From Caenorhabditis remanei (lineage: Eukaryota > Nematoda > Chromadorea > Rhabditida > Rhabditidae), in contig NC_071331.1 of NCBI RefSeq assembly GCF_010183535.1, positions 9,114,001 to 9,178,000 on the forward strand: a DNA stretch of 64,000 nt, given 5' to 3'. Within the stretch, counting starts at the first letter, position 1; the number at the start of each line of letters is the position of its first letter. Positions 10,675 through 25,500 of the stretch are shown in pieces. The notes below the pieces were generated by a model. That model was not told the origin of the DNA. It ran no database searches and saw nothing but the letters and a program-made list of their open reading frames with translations. The translations under genes and the position numbers were made by a program.

Positions 10675-13600
10675 TCACCGTTTGACCCTCCATTCCCAGT
10701 CTTCTGGAAGGTCTCCACGATTCGCGATGTTGTTGGGATCAAGCATTTCCACTTGACATGTCGGACCGAGCCATCCTGGAGAGCAACTGCATTGACCACT
10801 GAAAAAGATGAATATTGCAAATGAGCAATGCTAATTTTGAAACCTTATATATTACAAAGTCTCAAAACCGAGAAATTTTTGTAAACATACGTTTTTGGAT
10901 CACAAGATGCTCCGTTGAAACATTGACACTTATTCTGACATGCCTCTCCATATCTTCCAGCTCTACACTCCTCTTCACACAATGGTCCGTGTCTTCCAAC
11001 CGGGCAGATACATTTTCCATCAGTGGGGTCGCATTTGAACTTTCCACAGTTGCAAGATTGACTACATGCCGGGCCAAACGTTCCTTCCGTACACTTTTGT
11101 TCACATTTATCTCCCTGGAATCCTGCTGGGCATAGACACCGCCCGTCTGCGCCATCGCAATGTGCACCGTTCTGGCAGGAGCATGATTGGGAGCAATACC
11201 ATCCGTAGAAGCCATTTGGACACGAGAATTGACATCTACTACCGTATCTCCCTGGTGGGCAATCACAGCATCCCTGGACAGGATCACAACGGGCTTGTCC
11301 TTGACATTCACAATCCAGTGTGCAGTTGAGCCCATACTTTCCAGAAGGACAAGACTGCTCACAACTTGGTCCAGTGAATCCAAGATTACATTTGCATTCT
11401 CCATTGGTTGGGTTACAGTGTCCGTTCACACATTTACACTTTTCTTTGCATCCGGCACCGTATTTCCCGTCGGGACACACTTGGTTGCATGTCATTCCAG
11501 TGAATCCGGGTAGGCAGCGACATTGTCCGGTTAGACGGTCACAGGTACCCCCGTTCTCGCAATTGCAGATTTTTTCGCAGCTGGAAAATAAAAAAGTTTT
11601 ATCATTGAGGAGGTCGAAAACGTGAACTTATTTAGACCTAGCTGAAACATAAAATAGTAAAAACTCACGTTGGTCCAAATCTATCCGATTGACACGCGAT
11701 TTCACATTTTGTCCCAATATACCCAGGCGGGCAAACACAAGAACCACTTGATGAATCACAGACTCCTCCATTCTCACAGGAACATAATTGATTGCAATCC
11801 GGACCGAACCTTCCTTGAACACACCCACTCTTACAGTCTGGTCCCGAGTGTCCCGGTTTACAGAAACATTTTCCAGAGATTGCATCACAAAGTGAGTTAT
11901 CACCACAGTCACACTTATGAGAACAACTTTCACCGTATGCTCCATCTGGGCACAGTTCTGTACACGAGTGTCCAGCGTATCCTTTGGGACATTGACATCT
12001 TCCGGATATGTGGTCGCATGACTTGCTGTTGGCACATCGGCAACTTTGGGAACAGTGCTTACCGTAGTATCCTTTCAGGCATGCTGGAAAAAATTTTAAT
12101 ATAGATTCATGTAGTAATCCAGTACTATTCTGATAATTGACAATTGTTTAATGTGCAGTTTTTGAAACAGAAATTTCCTGTTTTAACTCTACCAGAAATT
12201 TAATGATTTTCAGTCAGTGCGTTTCATCGAGCTAAGGAAACATAGGATAGAGTTACGAGTGGAAACAAATGCTATCTTATAGCAAATTTCACGCTGATTC
12301 CGAATCTGGGTTTTGTTTTTGTAGAGTCCATCTGAGTGAAGAGTTATTCACGTTTTTGTGAGCTCCAATACTAAATGGTGAATTTTCACGGATCTCAAAA
12401 TTGTCTCTTTCAATGTTTTGAAAAAAAACCTTTTTGCATTTTCAGCTGTTTCTAAATCAGAAAAACTTATATTTGACACACGCCAGTCTTCTATTTGCAC
12501 AATCATGAGTACGCTCTATACAAAATTGAAAAAATATAACTTCGCAAAATTTGCTATTAGATGCATTTGTCTCCACTCGTAACTCCATCCTATGTGTAGA
12601 CCATTCCATAGTAAGGCCTCGATATCTTTTCACAAATTACTCCACTAACCTCGATTACACTTCTTGCCTCTCCATCCCGGTTGACATGAACAATATCCAC
12701 TTATCGGATCACAAATTGCTCCATTTTCACATTCACAAGTTTCTTCACACTTCGATCCATAATGTCCACTGGAGCATGGTTTTTCACAGTGCTCTCCGCT
12801 CCATCCTGGTAGACATTCACAACGACCTGTCTTACGGTCACAACTTGCTCCGTTTTTACAGTTGCATCTCTGGGCACAGTTACGTCCGAATTGACCGAAT
12901 GGACACACTGAAATAAAAATGGTGGTTACGATGAAGCATCTCTGTTCGAAAGTGGTTCAGTTTAAAAAAATTATTTGAAACAGCAAAACAACATGGAAAA
13001 AACTTTCTCGCATACTTGCCAACCGGGCCGAAACGGGCCGACACGGGCCGGCCCGTAACCGCTTCAATCGGAATATTATGAGCTGAAAAATATACCAAAA
13101 TGTAGATCTCGACAAGTTCTATAGGCCACGGACATAGAACTCGTCGAGATCTACATTTTGGTATATTTTTCAGCTCAAATTATTCCGATTGAAGCCAGTT
13201 ACGGGCCGGCCCGTGTCGGTCCGTTTCGGCCCGGTTGACAAGTATGCTTTCACGAAATTTTTTCAATACTTCCAGAAACCTGTTTTTGAGTAGAAAATTT
13301 GAAAAAAAAATCCTGGAACAAATTTCCACGAATCTCATAATCACTGGAGAAAAACTGTTTAGTGATAAATCTCAGTTGTTTGGTTCAAAAACTTACAAAA
13401 CTCGCAAGACGGTCCTGTCCACCCATCGACGCACTCGCACTCTCCATTCTCCTTATTACATTCTCCTCCGTGCATACACAGACAATGCTTCATACAATTC
13501 GATCCCCATAACCCATTCGGACATTCACTTTCACAATTCTTCCCCATGAATCCAGATGGACAGTCACAGAATCCTGTGACTCGATCACAAGATGCTCCGT

Positions 13601-16540
13601 TTGTACATTGACAAGAATGACGGCATCCTTCACCGTGTCGACCCAATGGACAAGATGTTTGACAATCCGGGCCGGTCCAGCCAGCAGGGCATCTACATTC
13701 TCCGGTTACATGGTCACAACGAGCGACGAATGGGTTGTAGATGGAGGTGTCGTCTGAAAATTTGTAGTATTGACCAACCAGAACAGCAATTTTTTATCTA
13801 GTAATATTATCTGCCGAATTTCAAGTGGTCTTGAAACAGTGAACTCACTTGTCGTAGTACAATCACAAATCGCATTACACCCCTCTCCAAATCTTCCATC
13901 CGGACATGGCCGATCACATTTCTTGCCTCTCCATCCAGGTTTACATTCACACGATCCAGTTATCGAATCACAAAATCCTCCATTCTGACACGAGCAAATC
14001 CCTTTACAACCTGCACCGAATAACCCATTTTCACAAGTCTCTTCACATTTGTGTCCTTTCTTTCCGGGAGGGCAAATACATTCTCCATCCGATGGATCAC
14101 AGTGCATTCCATCGGCACAGTCACATTTCCTTGAGCAATCCTTTCCAAACGTTCCCGGAGCACACGCTTTGTCGCATTTCTTTCCACTCCAGCCGGGGGA
14201 GCACTCACATGCACCGTCTTTGGGATCACAGATTGCTCCGTTTTGACACTTGCACAGTTGCATACAATCGACCCCGAAGCGACCGGTTGGACAAACTGAA
14301 ATACAACACATCAATTAATTCAATATTGAAAATAAATTTATATAATTATTTTTAAAACTTGAAACAGAAAAAAATCAACATTTTCGCTGTTTCGATAAGT
14401 TGCAGTACGGTGCAGTAAGATGTACAATTCGGCGTTTGAAAACGGCCAACTTTGAGAGGGTGTTACGGTATCTCTGATTGTCCCACAAAGTAAATTATGT
14501 ACAAGCCATACAGAACAAAGATAGAGCTTCATTTTTGTAGTTGACAACTTTTTGTACGGACACTTTCTAGCAAGTTAATTATCGACAAAGTAATTTCTCC
14601 CTCAAATCGTCCCATTTCAGTGCAAAATAGAGTGATTTTTGAGCTGTTTAAAATGACCTAACTCTCTAGGAAGTGATCTTACAAAAAAGTTGTCAACTAC
14701 AAAAATGAAGCTCTACTTTTAATCTTTTTGCTTCATAAAAAAACTACTGTGTGCGACAATCAGAAGTACTGTGAATCCGTCTCAAAGCTGGACAATTTCA
14801 AATGAAAACGGTAAAAGTTCGTATCCTGTGTCCCAGTACTGTATATAACTATTTCAGAAACTTGAAACTGAGAAAATCAAAATTTTTCACTGTTTTGAAA
14901 ACCTAACTTGTTTCGGAAGACTCTAACTTTTCAATTTCATCATGATAATCCTCACCTTCACTACAAGTCGCTCCATAGAATCCAGGTGTACAGTGACATG
15001 ATCCATCTCTCTCGTCACATTTTGCTCCGTTGACACACGAACAAGTGTGTGCACAATTTGGTCCATATGTGTTCAGGGCGCAGGCTGAAATTCAAGTTTT
15101 ATCGATTTCCACTTTCTTGTTGTTGCCAAAAACAAAATGAAATTCTACAAATATGAATATAAAACCACAAACATTGATCACAAAGTGGTCCGGTCTTTCC
15201 GGGAAGACAGGTGCACGTTCCAGTGACATGATGACAAACTTTCGAGTGATGTGGTGACTCGACGCCATCACAATTACACTTCTGCTCACAATCGTATCCA
15301 AAGTAACCGGCAGGACATGCTGAAATTGAGGGTGCGTGAACGATCTAGATATAGTGCTGGGAGTTGGTGTCTTATCTTTCGATAAGATCCTACTCCGGTG
15401 AGATCTACGGATTGCTGAAGATGTATATTCTAATACATACTTTTTTTAACATTTGAAAAATTATGAGATAGTGTTTCAAGTAAACCTTAACTCATATCCA
15501 GTTTTGGAAGAAACCGTTATTATCGTATTGAATTTTTTATGTGCTGGGAGTTGGTGTCTTACTGACGAGCTAAGATCCTACTCCGACAATTCCAAAGTTA
15601 CAAAACTACAGTACTCCTCCCAAATAAATAGACTTACCCTGATCACAAAGATTTCCCTGATATCCAGCCGGACACTTTTTTGTACAGTCCCCAGTAACAG
15701 GATCACATCTAACACCAGATGGACATTCACACTTCCTCGCACATCCTGGACCAAATAGTCCTGGAGAGCACATTCGTTTGCAGTGATGTCCGTAGTATCC
15801 AGGTTTGCAACGACATTTTCCGGTCTGGAATTGAATTTTTTTCAGTTTCTTGGAAAAAGTTTAGTTTAGTTGGGTGGGAGGTACATCAGTTGGGCAGAAA
15901 GATTTTTTGGAATTCTGAAAAAAAAATCACTCACAATCTCATCACACCCTTCGGAATGTTCTCTTGCACATTTACACGGAAACCTGCAATTCTTTCCGAA
16001 TGTGAAACTGGGACACGACTTCTCGCAGGTTTGACCGTAGAGGCCATCTGGACAAGTACAGTAACCGAATACTGGGTCACATCGACCATTTGGACAACTC
16101 ATACGGCATTTCAGGTTGCATTGGGAACCGTAGTAGCCTGGAATTTTAAAATAGGTTTTCTAATTCTTGCAACGAGAAAGTTGAAACGCATCAGAAGTAA
16201 TGTTTCAGAAACATAACAAAAATTGAGTTTCGAAATTTTTTCGATCACTAACGCATTGTAATTGACTTACCATCAGGACACGGACCATCCGAGCACCTCG
16301 CTGGGTCTTCACATCTACAAGATCCGGTAGTTGGATCACAAAGTTTACAGGAACATTTATGGGAACAGTCCGCTCCCCATAACCCATTTGGACAGATTTG
16401 TTCACATTTTTCTCCGGTATATCCAGATGGACAGTCACATTTTGATAATAGTCCAGATCCACGCATCGAGCATTTTCCTCCGTTTTGACAATCGGCACAG
16501 GATAGCTGGCAGGACGAGCCAAAGAATCCGTTGGGGCATT
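10675..16540 (-). CDS. MEGF6-like exons 13-23: MEGF-type EGF array
   Basis: Roughly two dozen repeats of the pattern CPxGxxGxxCxxxCxCxNGxxCDxxxGxCxCxxGxxGxxC (for example [16 protein letters not shown] and [18 protein letters not shown]). This is the eight-cysteine, laminin-EGF-like spacing of MEGF proteins. Exon 22 alone (690 nt) carries five or more repeats. The last exon adds half a repeat and then a 25-residue tail, [20 protein letters not shown]. The repeats are diverged, so there is no sign of recent internal tandem expansion. Confidence 0.88.
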
Positions 16541-19500
16541 CTGAAATAGAAAGGGTCGTCTTATTAGAAATTGATTTGAGTGTTTTCTCAAAAAAACAGC
16601 TTGACACAGTAAACCATACTTGCAAGACGGACCAGTACGGGCCGGCGCGTAACTCGCTTCAAACTGAGTACTGTGAGCTGAAAAATATACCAAAATGTGA
16701 ATCTCAGTGAGTTCTATCTGTCTGTATCTGCCTGTGACTTACTGCGGGTTTGATGGATATTAGTTAATGAGCCGCGGGGCGGGCTAGAATGCCATTTTTG
16801 CGTTTTTTGGCACTTTTTCCCTATCACGTGGCACATTACCAAATAGCCATTCGGCCGGTTACAACTGTAGATCTTGCCAAGATCTACATTTTGGTGTATT
16901 TTTCAGCTCATAAAACTTAGTTTTGAGCAAGTTGCGCACGGGCCCGTGTTGCAAGTATGCAGTAAACAACTGAAAAAAAATCTAGCTTCACAAAACACAA
17001 TATCAACTGCCAATATCAATAAAATCAAAAGCTCAAACCTGTGACATGCCTCCTCCTTCCAAAAACCAATGGTTTCGTTTCGTATCTCTCATCAGCTGGA
17101 TAGTTTTCAATGGACGCTATCACTTCATCAAGTGAGTCCACCATATCGAATTGTTTCGAATAGTCTTCAAGATCTAAAAATGAGAAAAAGCGAATACAGG
17201 AAGCGAAGCTACTATACAATAAGCTATTCTGTTTCAAAACAGATTTTTTGAACTCTGAGAAACATAAGTTTTATTCAAATACTCACCATTACTCAAAATA
17301 TCCACATTTTCGGAAGCGGCTGAAAAAAATTCATATTCAACTGAAATCTGGAAAAAACTGTATCGTACCAACACAGGACTTCTCATCATGAGCCAATACG
17401 TAGCCAGCGAAACATTGACATTTTCGACTTCCCTTCCGGTTCTTGCACAATTGAGCACAGCCTCCATTATTAATAAGACACTCATTTATATCATGACAAC
17501 TGTGTCCATCTTCAGATAATTCGAAGCCTGGTTCACATGAACACATGTATCCACCTTCTTGATTCTTACAGATTTGTTCGCAGCCACCGTTGTTAGAGGA
17601 GCATTCCGAGATGTCTGGAATAATGGGGATGGTAACTGTTTCAGAGAAGTGATATTGGGAACGCTGGCAGACCATTGTTATTATGACAGGTCTGGAGTCC
17701 CAACAAATATTTTCGTACATAAATTTTTTTGCACAGCCTTTCTATCTCTTCCAGAAATGTTGTAAGTATTTTTCAGATCTTCAATCCACATCAAGTAAAA
17801 ATAGTTCATTTTTATCCATGGACTTACCTTCACAACTCCTTCCATCCATCAATAATTTGAATCCAGGTTTACATTGACACTCATAGGATCCCGCCATATT
17901 CACACAAATTTGATCACAGTCCCCATTGTTATGGTTGCATTCGTTGTGGTCTGTGAAAACGAAGTTTATTTACGGAAAGAGGATTAAAAACCTATAAAAC
18001 TCGGTGGCACTAATTATCTAATAAAAATATGTACATAGTGGTGGTGATAAGAAAAGTGGTGATAACAGATCACTGGAACTAATGTTGTGCATAATTAAAT
18101 ACAGTTTCTAATCAAAAAACTGAAACTGAAAACGGAAGAACCTATAAAAACTGAAATTCAAGTCCTAAACCCCTACACGGGTCCTTTCTCATACCCTGAC
18201 AAAACTTCGAGTCAATCAACTCGTATCCATCATCGCAGAAACACTGAACGTGACCCGAATCGAGATGCATGCACAATTTGTGACATGTCAAATCAGTGGG
18301 TGTCACACATGTAACTGTCTCATAGGCATCCCAGAGTCGGGCGACTCGCGGGATGATTGGTTTCGGAACGTTGTCTTAAATAGGAACACTAGAAGTGAAT
18401 TACTGGTTGTGATATTTTGTTTCAGAATAAGATATGTTAAAGAAACAGAAAAAAATTTGTTGAAAACTCACCATGACACAACTTCTGATCCGCTGCCAGT
18501 ATGTAACCTTGTCTACATTTACAGATGTGTCCTCCATCCGGTTGATCATAACAGTCATGCTGACACCCTCCATTTCCAACTTGACATCCCCCTAACATCT
18601 CTTCACAAGTTCTTCCATCTCTGCCCAGCTGGTATCCTTCTCTACATTTACACCTGTAGGTTCCTTTGATATTTTCACAGAAATGCTCGCAGCCATTGTT
18701 TTTAGAGCATTCGTCGATATCTAGAAACTTGTACATAGTATAAGATAGGGATATTGACGCTTGGCACATTCAAAAATACGGTTTCCAAAAAGTTACATGA
18801 GTTACCGTTCAATAAAATATACAGTTCAGCTTATAACGGTTGAAATTGTCCAACTTTGAGAGTGTGTCATGGTAATACTGATTTTTTTTCATCAAATAGA
18901 TTTTTAATGAATTATACAGATAAAAACAAAAGCTTCATTTTTGTAGTTGACAAATTTTTTGTACAAGCCCTCTCTAGATAGTTACGGCTATTTTAAGACG
19001 AGAGATCAAAAATCGCAATATTTTGCACTGAAATTTGTCAATTTGAGAGAGAATTACTTTGTCGATATGTAACTTGCTAGGGAGTGCTCGTACAAAAAAG
19101 TTGTCAATTACAGGAATAAGGCTCGACTATTAAACTGCGGGGTTCATTAAATACCTAATGGGTGTGACAATCATAATTACCATAACAAATTCTCAAAGTT
19201 AGACAATTTCAACTCAAAACGGCCTAAACTTGTATACTTTTTGCAAGGTACTGTATTCAATGACAGGATTATCGTGCTTAGCTTATACAAGTATGCGGTT
19301 TCAGAAAAATTGTATTATTTTTGTACCATTATATACAATATTGATTCGCTTATAGTATTCGTTCTACTCACCAACACACGACCTCCTATCATACGACAGA
19401 TGGAATCCTGGATAACATTGACACTGCGCCCTGCCATGATTATTTGTACAATGATGCTGGCACCCTCCATTATTATCCAGACATGGATCGATCGCCTGGC

Positions 19501-22500
19501 ATGATCTCTTATTTTCAGATAACTTGAATCCCGAACGACATCTACATCTGTAGAATTCTCCATGGGAATCATCCTCACACTCGTGGTCACATCCTCCGTT
19601 GTCGACAGAGCAGGATGTTACTTCTGGAATGTTATGTTTCAAACTGTTATTTTATGTGTGTGAAAAAATTTCCGATACTGAATCAAATAAAGAAAAAAAC
19701 TCACTTCCACAAGTCCTTCCATCCGAGTGAAGATACAAATCCGATGGACAATCACATCTGAATCCTCCAGGAGTATTCACACATCTATCAGAACAACCTC
19801 CGTTGGCAGTTGCACATTCATCGATATCAGAACATGTGTTTCCATCTCCAGCTAACTCGAATCCAGGCCAACATCTACAGTAGAATGTTCCGATGGTATT
19901 CACACATTCATGTTCACATCCACCATTGTTTGCCATGCATTCGTTCACGTCTGGAAGTTAAAAATTGATGTTTCTGAAAATTCATAAAATTTGGTTCAGT
20001 CTGTGTGTATGATACATAGTAGTTTACGACGATAAGAATAGTATTGTTTCGCTATGCTTGTAGGGTTATTACACCAAATGGAAACCAAAAAAATTGACCC
20101 GAAAAAATAGTTTTTTCGTCGCCCGAAAAGATAACCGAAGAACGAAACTTTTTTTCGTCGGTCCTCAAAAATCAGAACCGTCAGAGCAAAAATTTGAACT
20201 TTTTTTGACATTTTTGCCTGTTTTTTGGTTTAAAATTTCTCCTTTTTTTCAAAACGAAAAAAACCGAAAATTCTTTTTTTTTTTCAAGTGCCGAAAAAAA
20301 AGGAAATTTACCAAGGACGGTATTTCTTAACCGGGTGGTTCTTTTCCGGGTGTACCAATATATTTTCTGTTTTGACTGCAATGTAAAACATTTCAGTTAA
20401 GTAATAAAGGCGATTCCTCGTAGAATTTTCAAGTTCGTCTTTCTTTAATTTTTCAACCTCCGTTTCTCAAGACGGTCTATTAGAAACTGCCCGTCTATTT
20501 TTCAGCGAGGAATTCCTGGCAAATCCGAAAAATGAGAATTAGAAATTTGGACCAAAATTTTGCTGAAAATGCTGTTCTTCGTGATTATTTTTCGAAAGAG
20601 ACACCCAAAAAAACTGCTTTTTTGCACCGAAAAGTATTATTACGGGGAGATTTTTTGCAAAATAAATGTACTCATTCCAGTTACTGCCGCCTAATTATAC
20701 ACTGCGGGTCAATTAGAAAAAATACATGTTGAAATACCGTAAATACCGTATTATAACTGCATGCCGTTATATTTTTCAACTGTCTTCCAGATCAGTTTTG
20801 CGGTTTTTAAGACTCCTAAAAGTTCACTAAAAAGCTTTTCTAGATGATCATAAGTTGATTTTATTACGTTGATTTTATCAAAAATCAAGAAAAATTTCTA
20901 TGTTATTTTATTTCTAGGTTATGTTTTTCCATGTTTTTCTCATATCCCACAACCCCTTATTCCTTACCATATTGACATTTCGCTCCGGTAAATCCTGTCG
21001 GACACTCGCATACTTGTTCATTGTCGTTGTGTTCCGATGGTACACATGTCCCTCCATTATGACATAGATCCGATGAACAATTTGCTGAAATTCAAAAGGT
21101 AAATACTCAAGGAGATCGGATTTCATTTCGAGCTTCCCACACCTTACTTACTAGTTCAAACTCTAGTGAGCAAACAAGTGGTCCCTTTTTCTCAAAAAAG
21201 GAGCACTTCCCTCTTTTCTCCCAACCCCATCAATTTTCTGAATTTGAGCAAAAGGTCACCCAAATTTTCGCGAAATTTGCATAATACCATCAATTTTCGA
21301 GGAGGAAGAGGAAGGTGGGAGGAGATGAACGCATGTCCATTTTTATGACATTTTGTGGAGAAATGTAAGATGGATTGACAATCGATTTGTACACGTCAGA
21401 ATCTTTAGGACAGTTATGTAAACCACTCGAATGGAAGTAAAAACGGTTTGAATACTGAACATGTTACTTTGCTTTTGAAACAGTAAACTTTTGAAAAATT
21501 TTACTGTTGTCACAAACTCTTATTATTATAACCGGCATTTTCATGTAATTGTTCCTTCGAATCATTGACTCTAATATATCCCTGAAAACATGAAATCAGT
21601 AATAAAAAAAAAACACATTTTTAAATGTGAGAAACGAAAAAGAGAAGAAATCGTATCGTTGTTTCGCTATGATAAAAATTAATGAAGTCAAACGGAATTC
21701 GATTGTAGAATGACTGAAAAAAAGATGAGAACTTGAAAAATAACTATTGCTCGAAAGTCTTGTAATTTCTGAAAAAAATGTACACGTTTTTTTCACAAAT
21801 TTTTTCGACATTTTTTGAAATTTTCATTAAAAATAGTCAAAATTCTCTCGTACCGTGCATTACAGTTTCAATCATATTTTTGACGGTCTCACCTTTTTTT
21901 GAGTATTGAGTAGTTTAATTGTATTTGTGTATCAGCTATTCTAGAAGTTCAAATTTGAAATTTGAATCGAGCTGGGAACCAACTGGACTAACTCTGAAAT
22001 AGATAACCACATGTTGAAACGGAGATATCTTCTTATACCGAAAATTACAGAAGCACCGTTTGGAATTACAGAATAATCACTCGTGGTAGTTTGTGTTTAC
22101 AGGGATTTTTTTCGGCTTTTAGTATCACCGATGAGTCATATCCATAACAGTTATTTTAACATCTATGCTTAAAAAAAATAATTTGAAACGGGCAAAGAAC
22201 TTAAAGGGGGACTGCGCTATTCGAATTGAATAATTTTTTGCATGAATCGACGCAGAATTTAGGCTGGACAATAAAATTCTCTTGAAGGTAAGTCAGGAAA
22301 TTCGATCCAAGTGAGTTATGAGCTGTCAAAGTTGTCAAATCGCTCCTTTATGGTACACTTTTTCGCTGAATTTTTCATTGAAATTTCCCATGGTGCACGT
22401 GAAAGTATAATAAATTTCTAATAAAAACGTCATTCTTTTTTATAAATATAGTTTTATTGGCGGAACTGAAAAATCTAAATATTTCTACTCGATATTTGAC

Positions 22501-25500
22501 CTGAATGTCACCTTCTGAGAAACGGTTACCAGTTTGATTCACTGTGAGACTCCAGAGATTGTGCAGAAGAGAGCATAAAAACTCGATGCTCTCAGTTTTT
22601 CGGTTTGCTTTTTTTTCCTAACTTTTTTTTCGATTGTGACCCACTGATTTGTATACAAAAGAATATGGTCGATGAATTGAAGAACTGAAAACACGTGTTA
22701 GGAAAAAAAGCAAACCGAAAAACTGAGAGCATCGAGTTTTTATGCTCTCTTCTGCACAATCTCTGGAGTCTCACAGTGAATCAAACTGGTAACAGTTTCT
22801 CAGAAGGTGACATTCAGGTCAAATATCGAGTAAACTTATTTACATTTCTCAGTTTCGCCAATAAAACAATTTTTATAAAAAAGAATGAAGTTTTTATTAG
22901 AAATTTATTATACTTTCACGTGCACCATGGGAAAATTCAATGAAAAATTCAGCGAAAAAGTGTACCATAAAGGAGCGATTTGACAACTTTGACAGCTCAT
23001 AACTCACTTGAATCAAATTTCCGGACCTACCTTCAAGAGAATTTTTTTGTCCAGCCTAAATTCTGCGTCGATTCATGCAAAAAAAAATTATTCAATTCGA
23101 ATAGCGCAGTCCCCCTTTAAGAGGGACTAACTTTGAAATTGAAGGTATTATTTTTAAAATTCATTATTACAGAGAAAATGTTATAATGAAAAAATATTCT
23201 GTTTGAAACTTCAGAATTACTACTAGGGGCAATTGGTTTCAAAAGAAGTTGCGATTTCTATTAACAAACATTGCTGTCTCCAAAGTTTTCTGTTTCATAC
23301 AACCGTTGAGTACTTGCTGTTTTTGAAATTTTTGTTGAAATCCGTTTAACGCCTTTCTCACAATAATTCAAAACGGTTCTCCCCTACCATTCAAATGTCG
23401 ATTTCTCTTCATTTTCCCGGATCTTTCGCCCCTCTACCCTCATGTTTTTTGTGACAAGTGTCCCTCTCCTCCCTTCCATTGAACCGATTTGTCCTTTCCC
23501 CGTTCAACCCACCCATCTGTCGTCATGTAGCTACCTCCTTTATTCAATAGACAAAAGAGTTACCGGGAACGAGAAACGGCATATGGACGATGCACCAGCG
23601 TCACAATAATTGGCGTTCTGTCCCGGTGTTCAATTGTTCATTGTCACACAGAGAGAGATCAAAAATGGGAAAGGAAGAATGTGCGAAATTAATAATTCAT
23701 CAGTCAACATGTTGTATGAAGATGAGCTCATTAGTTTGGGAATGGGAACTGGTGGCTAGTATGTGGATATGAATACCGGAATGGTGAAATGGAAAAGTGA
23801 ACAATAATTTTGTGATTAGAGACAGTAAATCTTTACGAGATTCAGAGCAAGGGAAAATACGAAAATAAAATCAAATCCCACTTTTGAAACAGTAAGTAAA
23901 TTTTCAAAGACTCCCCCACTCATTTATCTAACCATCTTCTCTCCATGATGACTTTCTCCCCCCTTTCCCCCGTTTTCCTCATTCCCCGCCACTTCAAAAG
24001 GGTAATAAAACAAATGAACAACTGTCATCCCCTCTCTCTCTCTCAATCTATCCAACAGATTAAACCCTATTTAACCCTATTAACATAATCATGCTCTCTC
24101 TCTCTCTCATCTGATTCCCCCAGATGTCACCTCGTTGACAACCAGCTTCTCCTGGTCGATGCACCCATCCGGGACAGCATTCTGCAATGGTATGACGTCG
24201 GGTGCGGTTGACTTTTTTGTAGGTGTGAAAGTAGATTGTCCTGGAATATAGAAGGATGGGAGGTTGCGTAATAATTATAGGTGTCTGGAGGTCATGGACA
24301 CAATCGCTCATTGAGTCGACACGAGATAAAGAAATGGTGTGAAGGGGGAAGGCTAATCTTGTTAGGTGAGATTGGAGGCTATCGCGCGCGCATGTGTCGG
24401 CGGATCGTGAGTGATGGGATTATGTCATCTTTAGATTACTGTTCTCCTACTTTTATATTTTTAAGGTAGTTTTGGAGCAGCAGTTCCAAAAAGTTTTCAC
24501 ATTGTTGTACTTCAAATAGTTATTTTTAAACAAAATAGCGAAGGGCATAGAATTTTTGAAATAGAAAATTTATCAGAACGATGCAAATTTAAAAATACTA
24601 TTTCACGCATCTGCAGTATCACCAAAAACCATAGTTTTTTTCAGTTGAGAATTTTAAGGGTGTGTAATGGAGTTACCTTACATAATTTTAATTTTTAGGT
24701 TTTTTTTCAAATGGGCACTCTCAAAATAGCCGAAAAAAGCTTTATGAAAAGAAACTGCTGATTCCAAAATACCTCAAAAATATGAAAGGAGAAAAACAGT
24801 AAATTGATTCTTTTTTAAATTTGAACTCTTAAGAGAAATGTGGGTTGTTGATGTAGTCGTTTTCCTTTTCAGGACAAAATGATATTTTCAAGGTAATTTA
24901 GCATGAAACTTAAGAGGAAACTTCCAAAAAGCAAGGTTGTCAACTATAAAAATACAGCTCGAGAATTCCAGGAAAATTTTTAACCCCATAACATATTTTC
25001 TCATTTTTCACTTGAAACTATTTTCACAGAGACTATTTCTGTTTCTGTCAAAACTAATCTAACCTTGGAAATATTCCAAACAATAACAACAGGTTTTTTG
25101 AGTTTATTTAATAAAATCGAAGCCAAAAAAAACCACAACAAGCGAATGTATTCCTAAAAATGGAAGAATCGATACTATCGATACTTCAATGAATTCTTCT
25201 ACTAAACTCCAAGTTGAAACATTAAATTTATTCTAGTGTCAACCTGACTTTGCCTTCAACAATCCTAAAATAATTTTTTATGGTATAAAAGTTTTGTAAA
25301 CAGGATTGTTGTACGACACAAACCACGAAAGAAACCCCGTTTTTTAATCGGTAAAATTTTTCTGCTGTTTCACAAATTTCATGTTATCCAAGGAAAACAA
25401 CACGGTTACTCATTCAACTCTTCGCTACCGAAATACATCTGAGTTTTTTTTCCCATGTTTGTCAGATAATCTACAAAAAACTCACTTGGGTTGTCTCACC

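Noticed and set aside
10815..14355. Many plus-strand and alternative minus-strand frames over the EGF exons
   Set aside because: They are shadows of the cysteine-rich coding exons, breaking at the exon borders and lacking domain sense.
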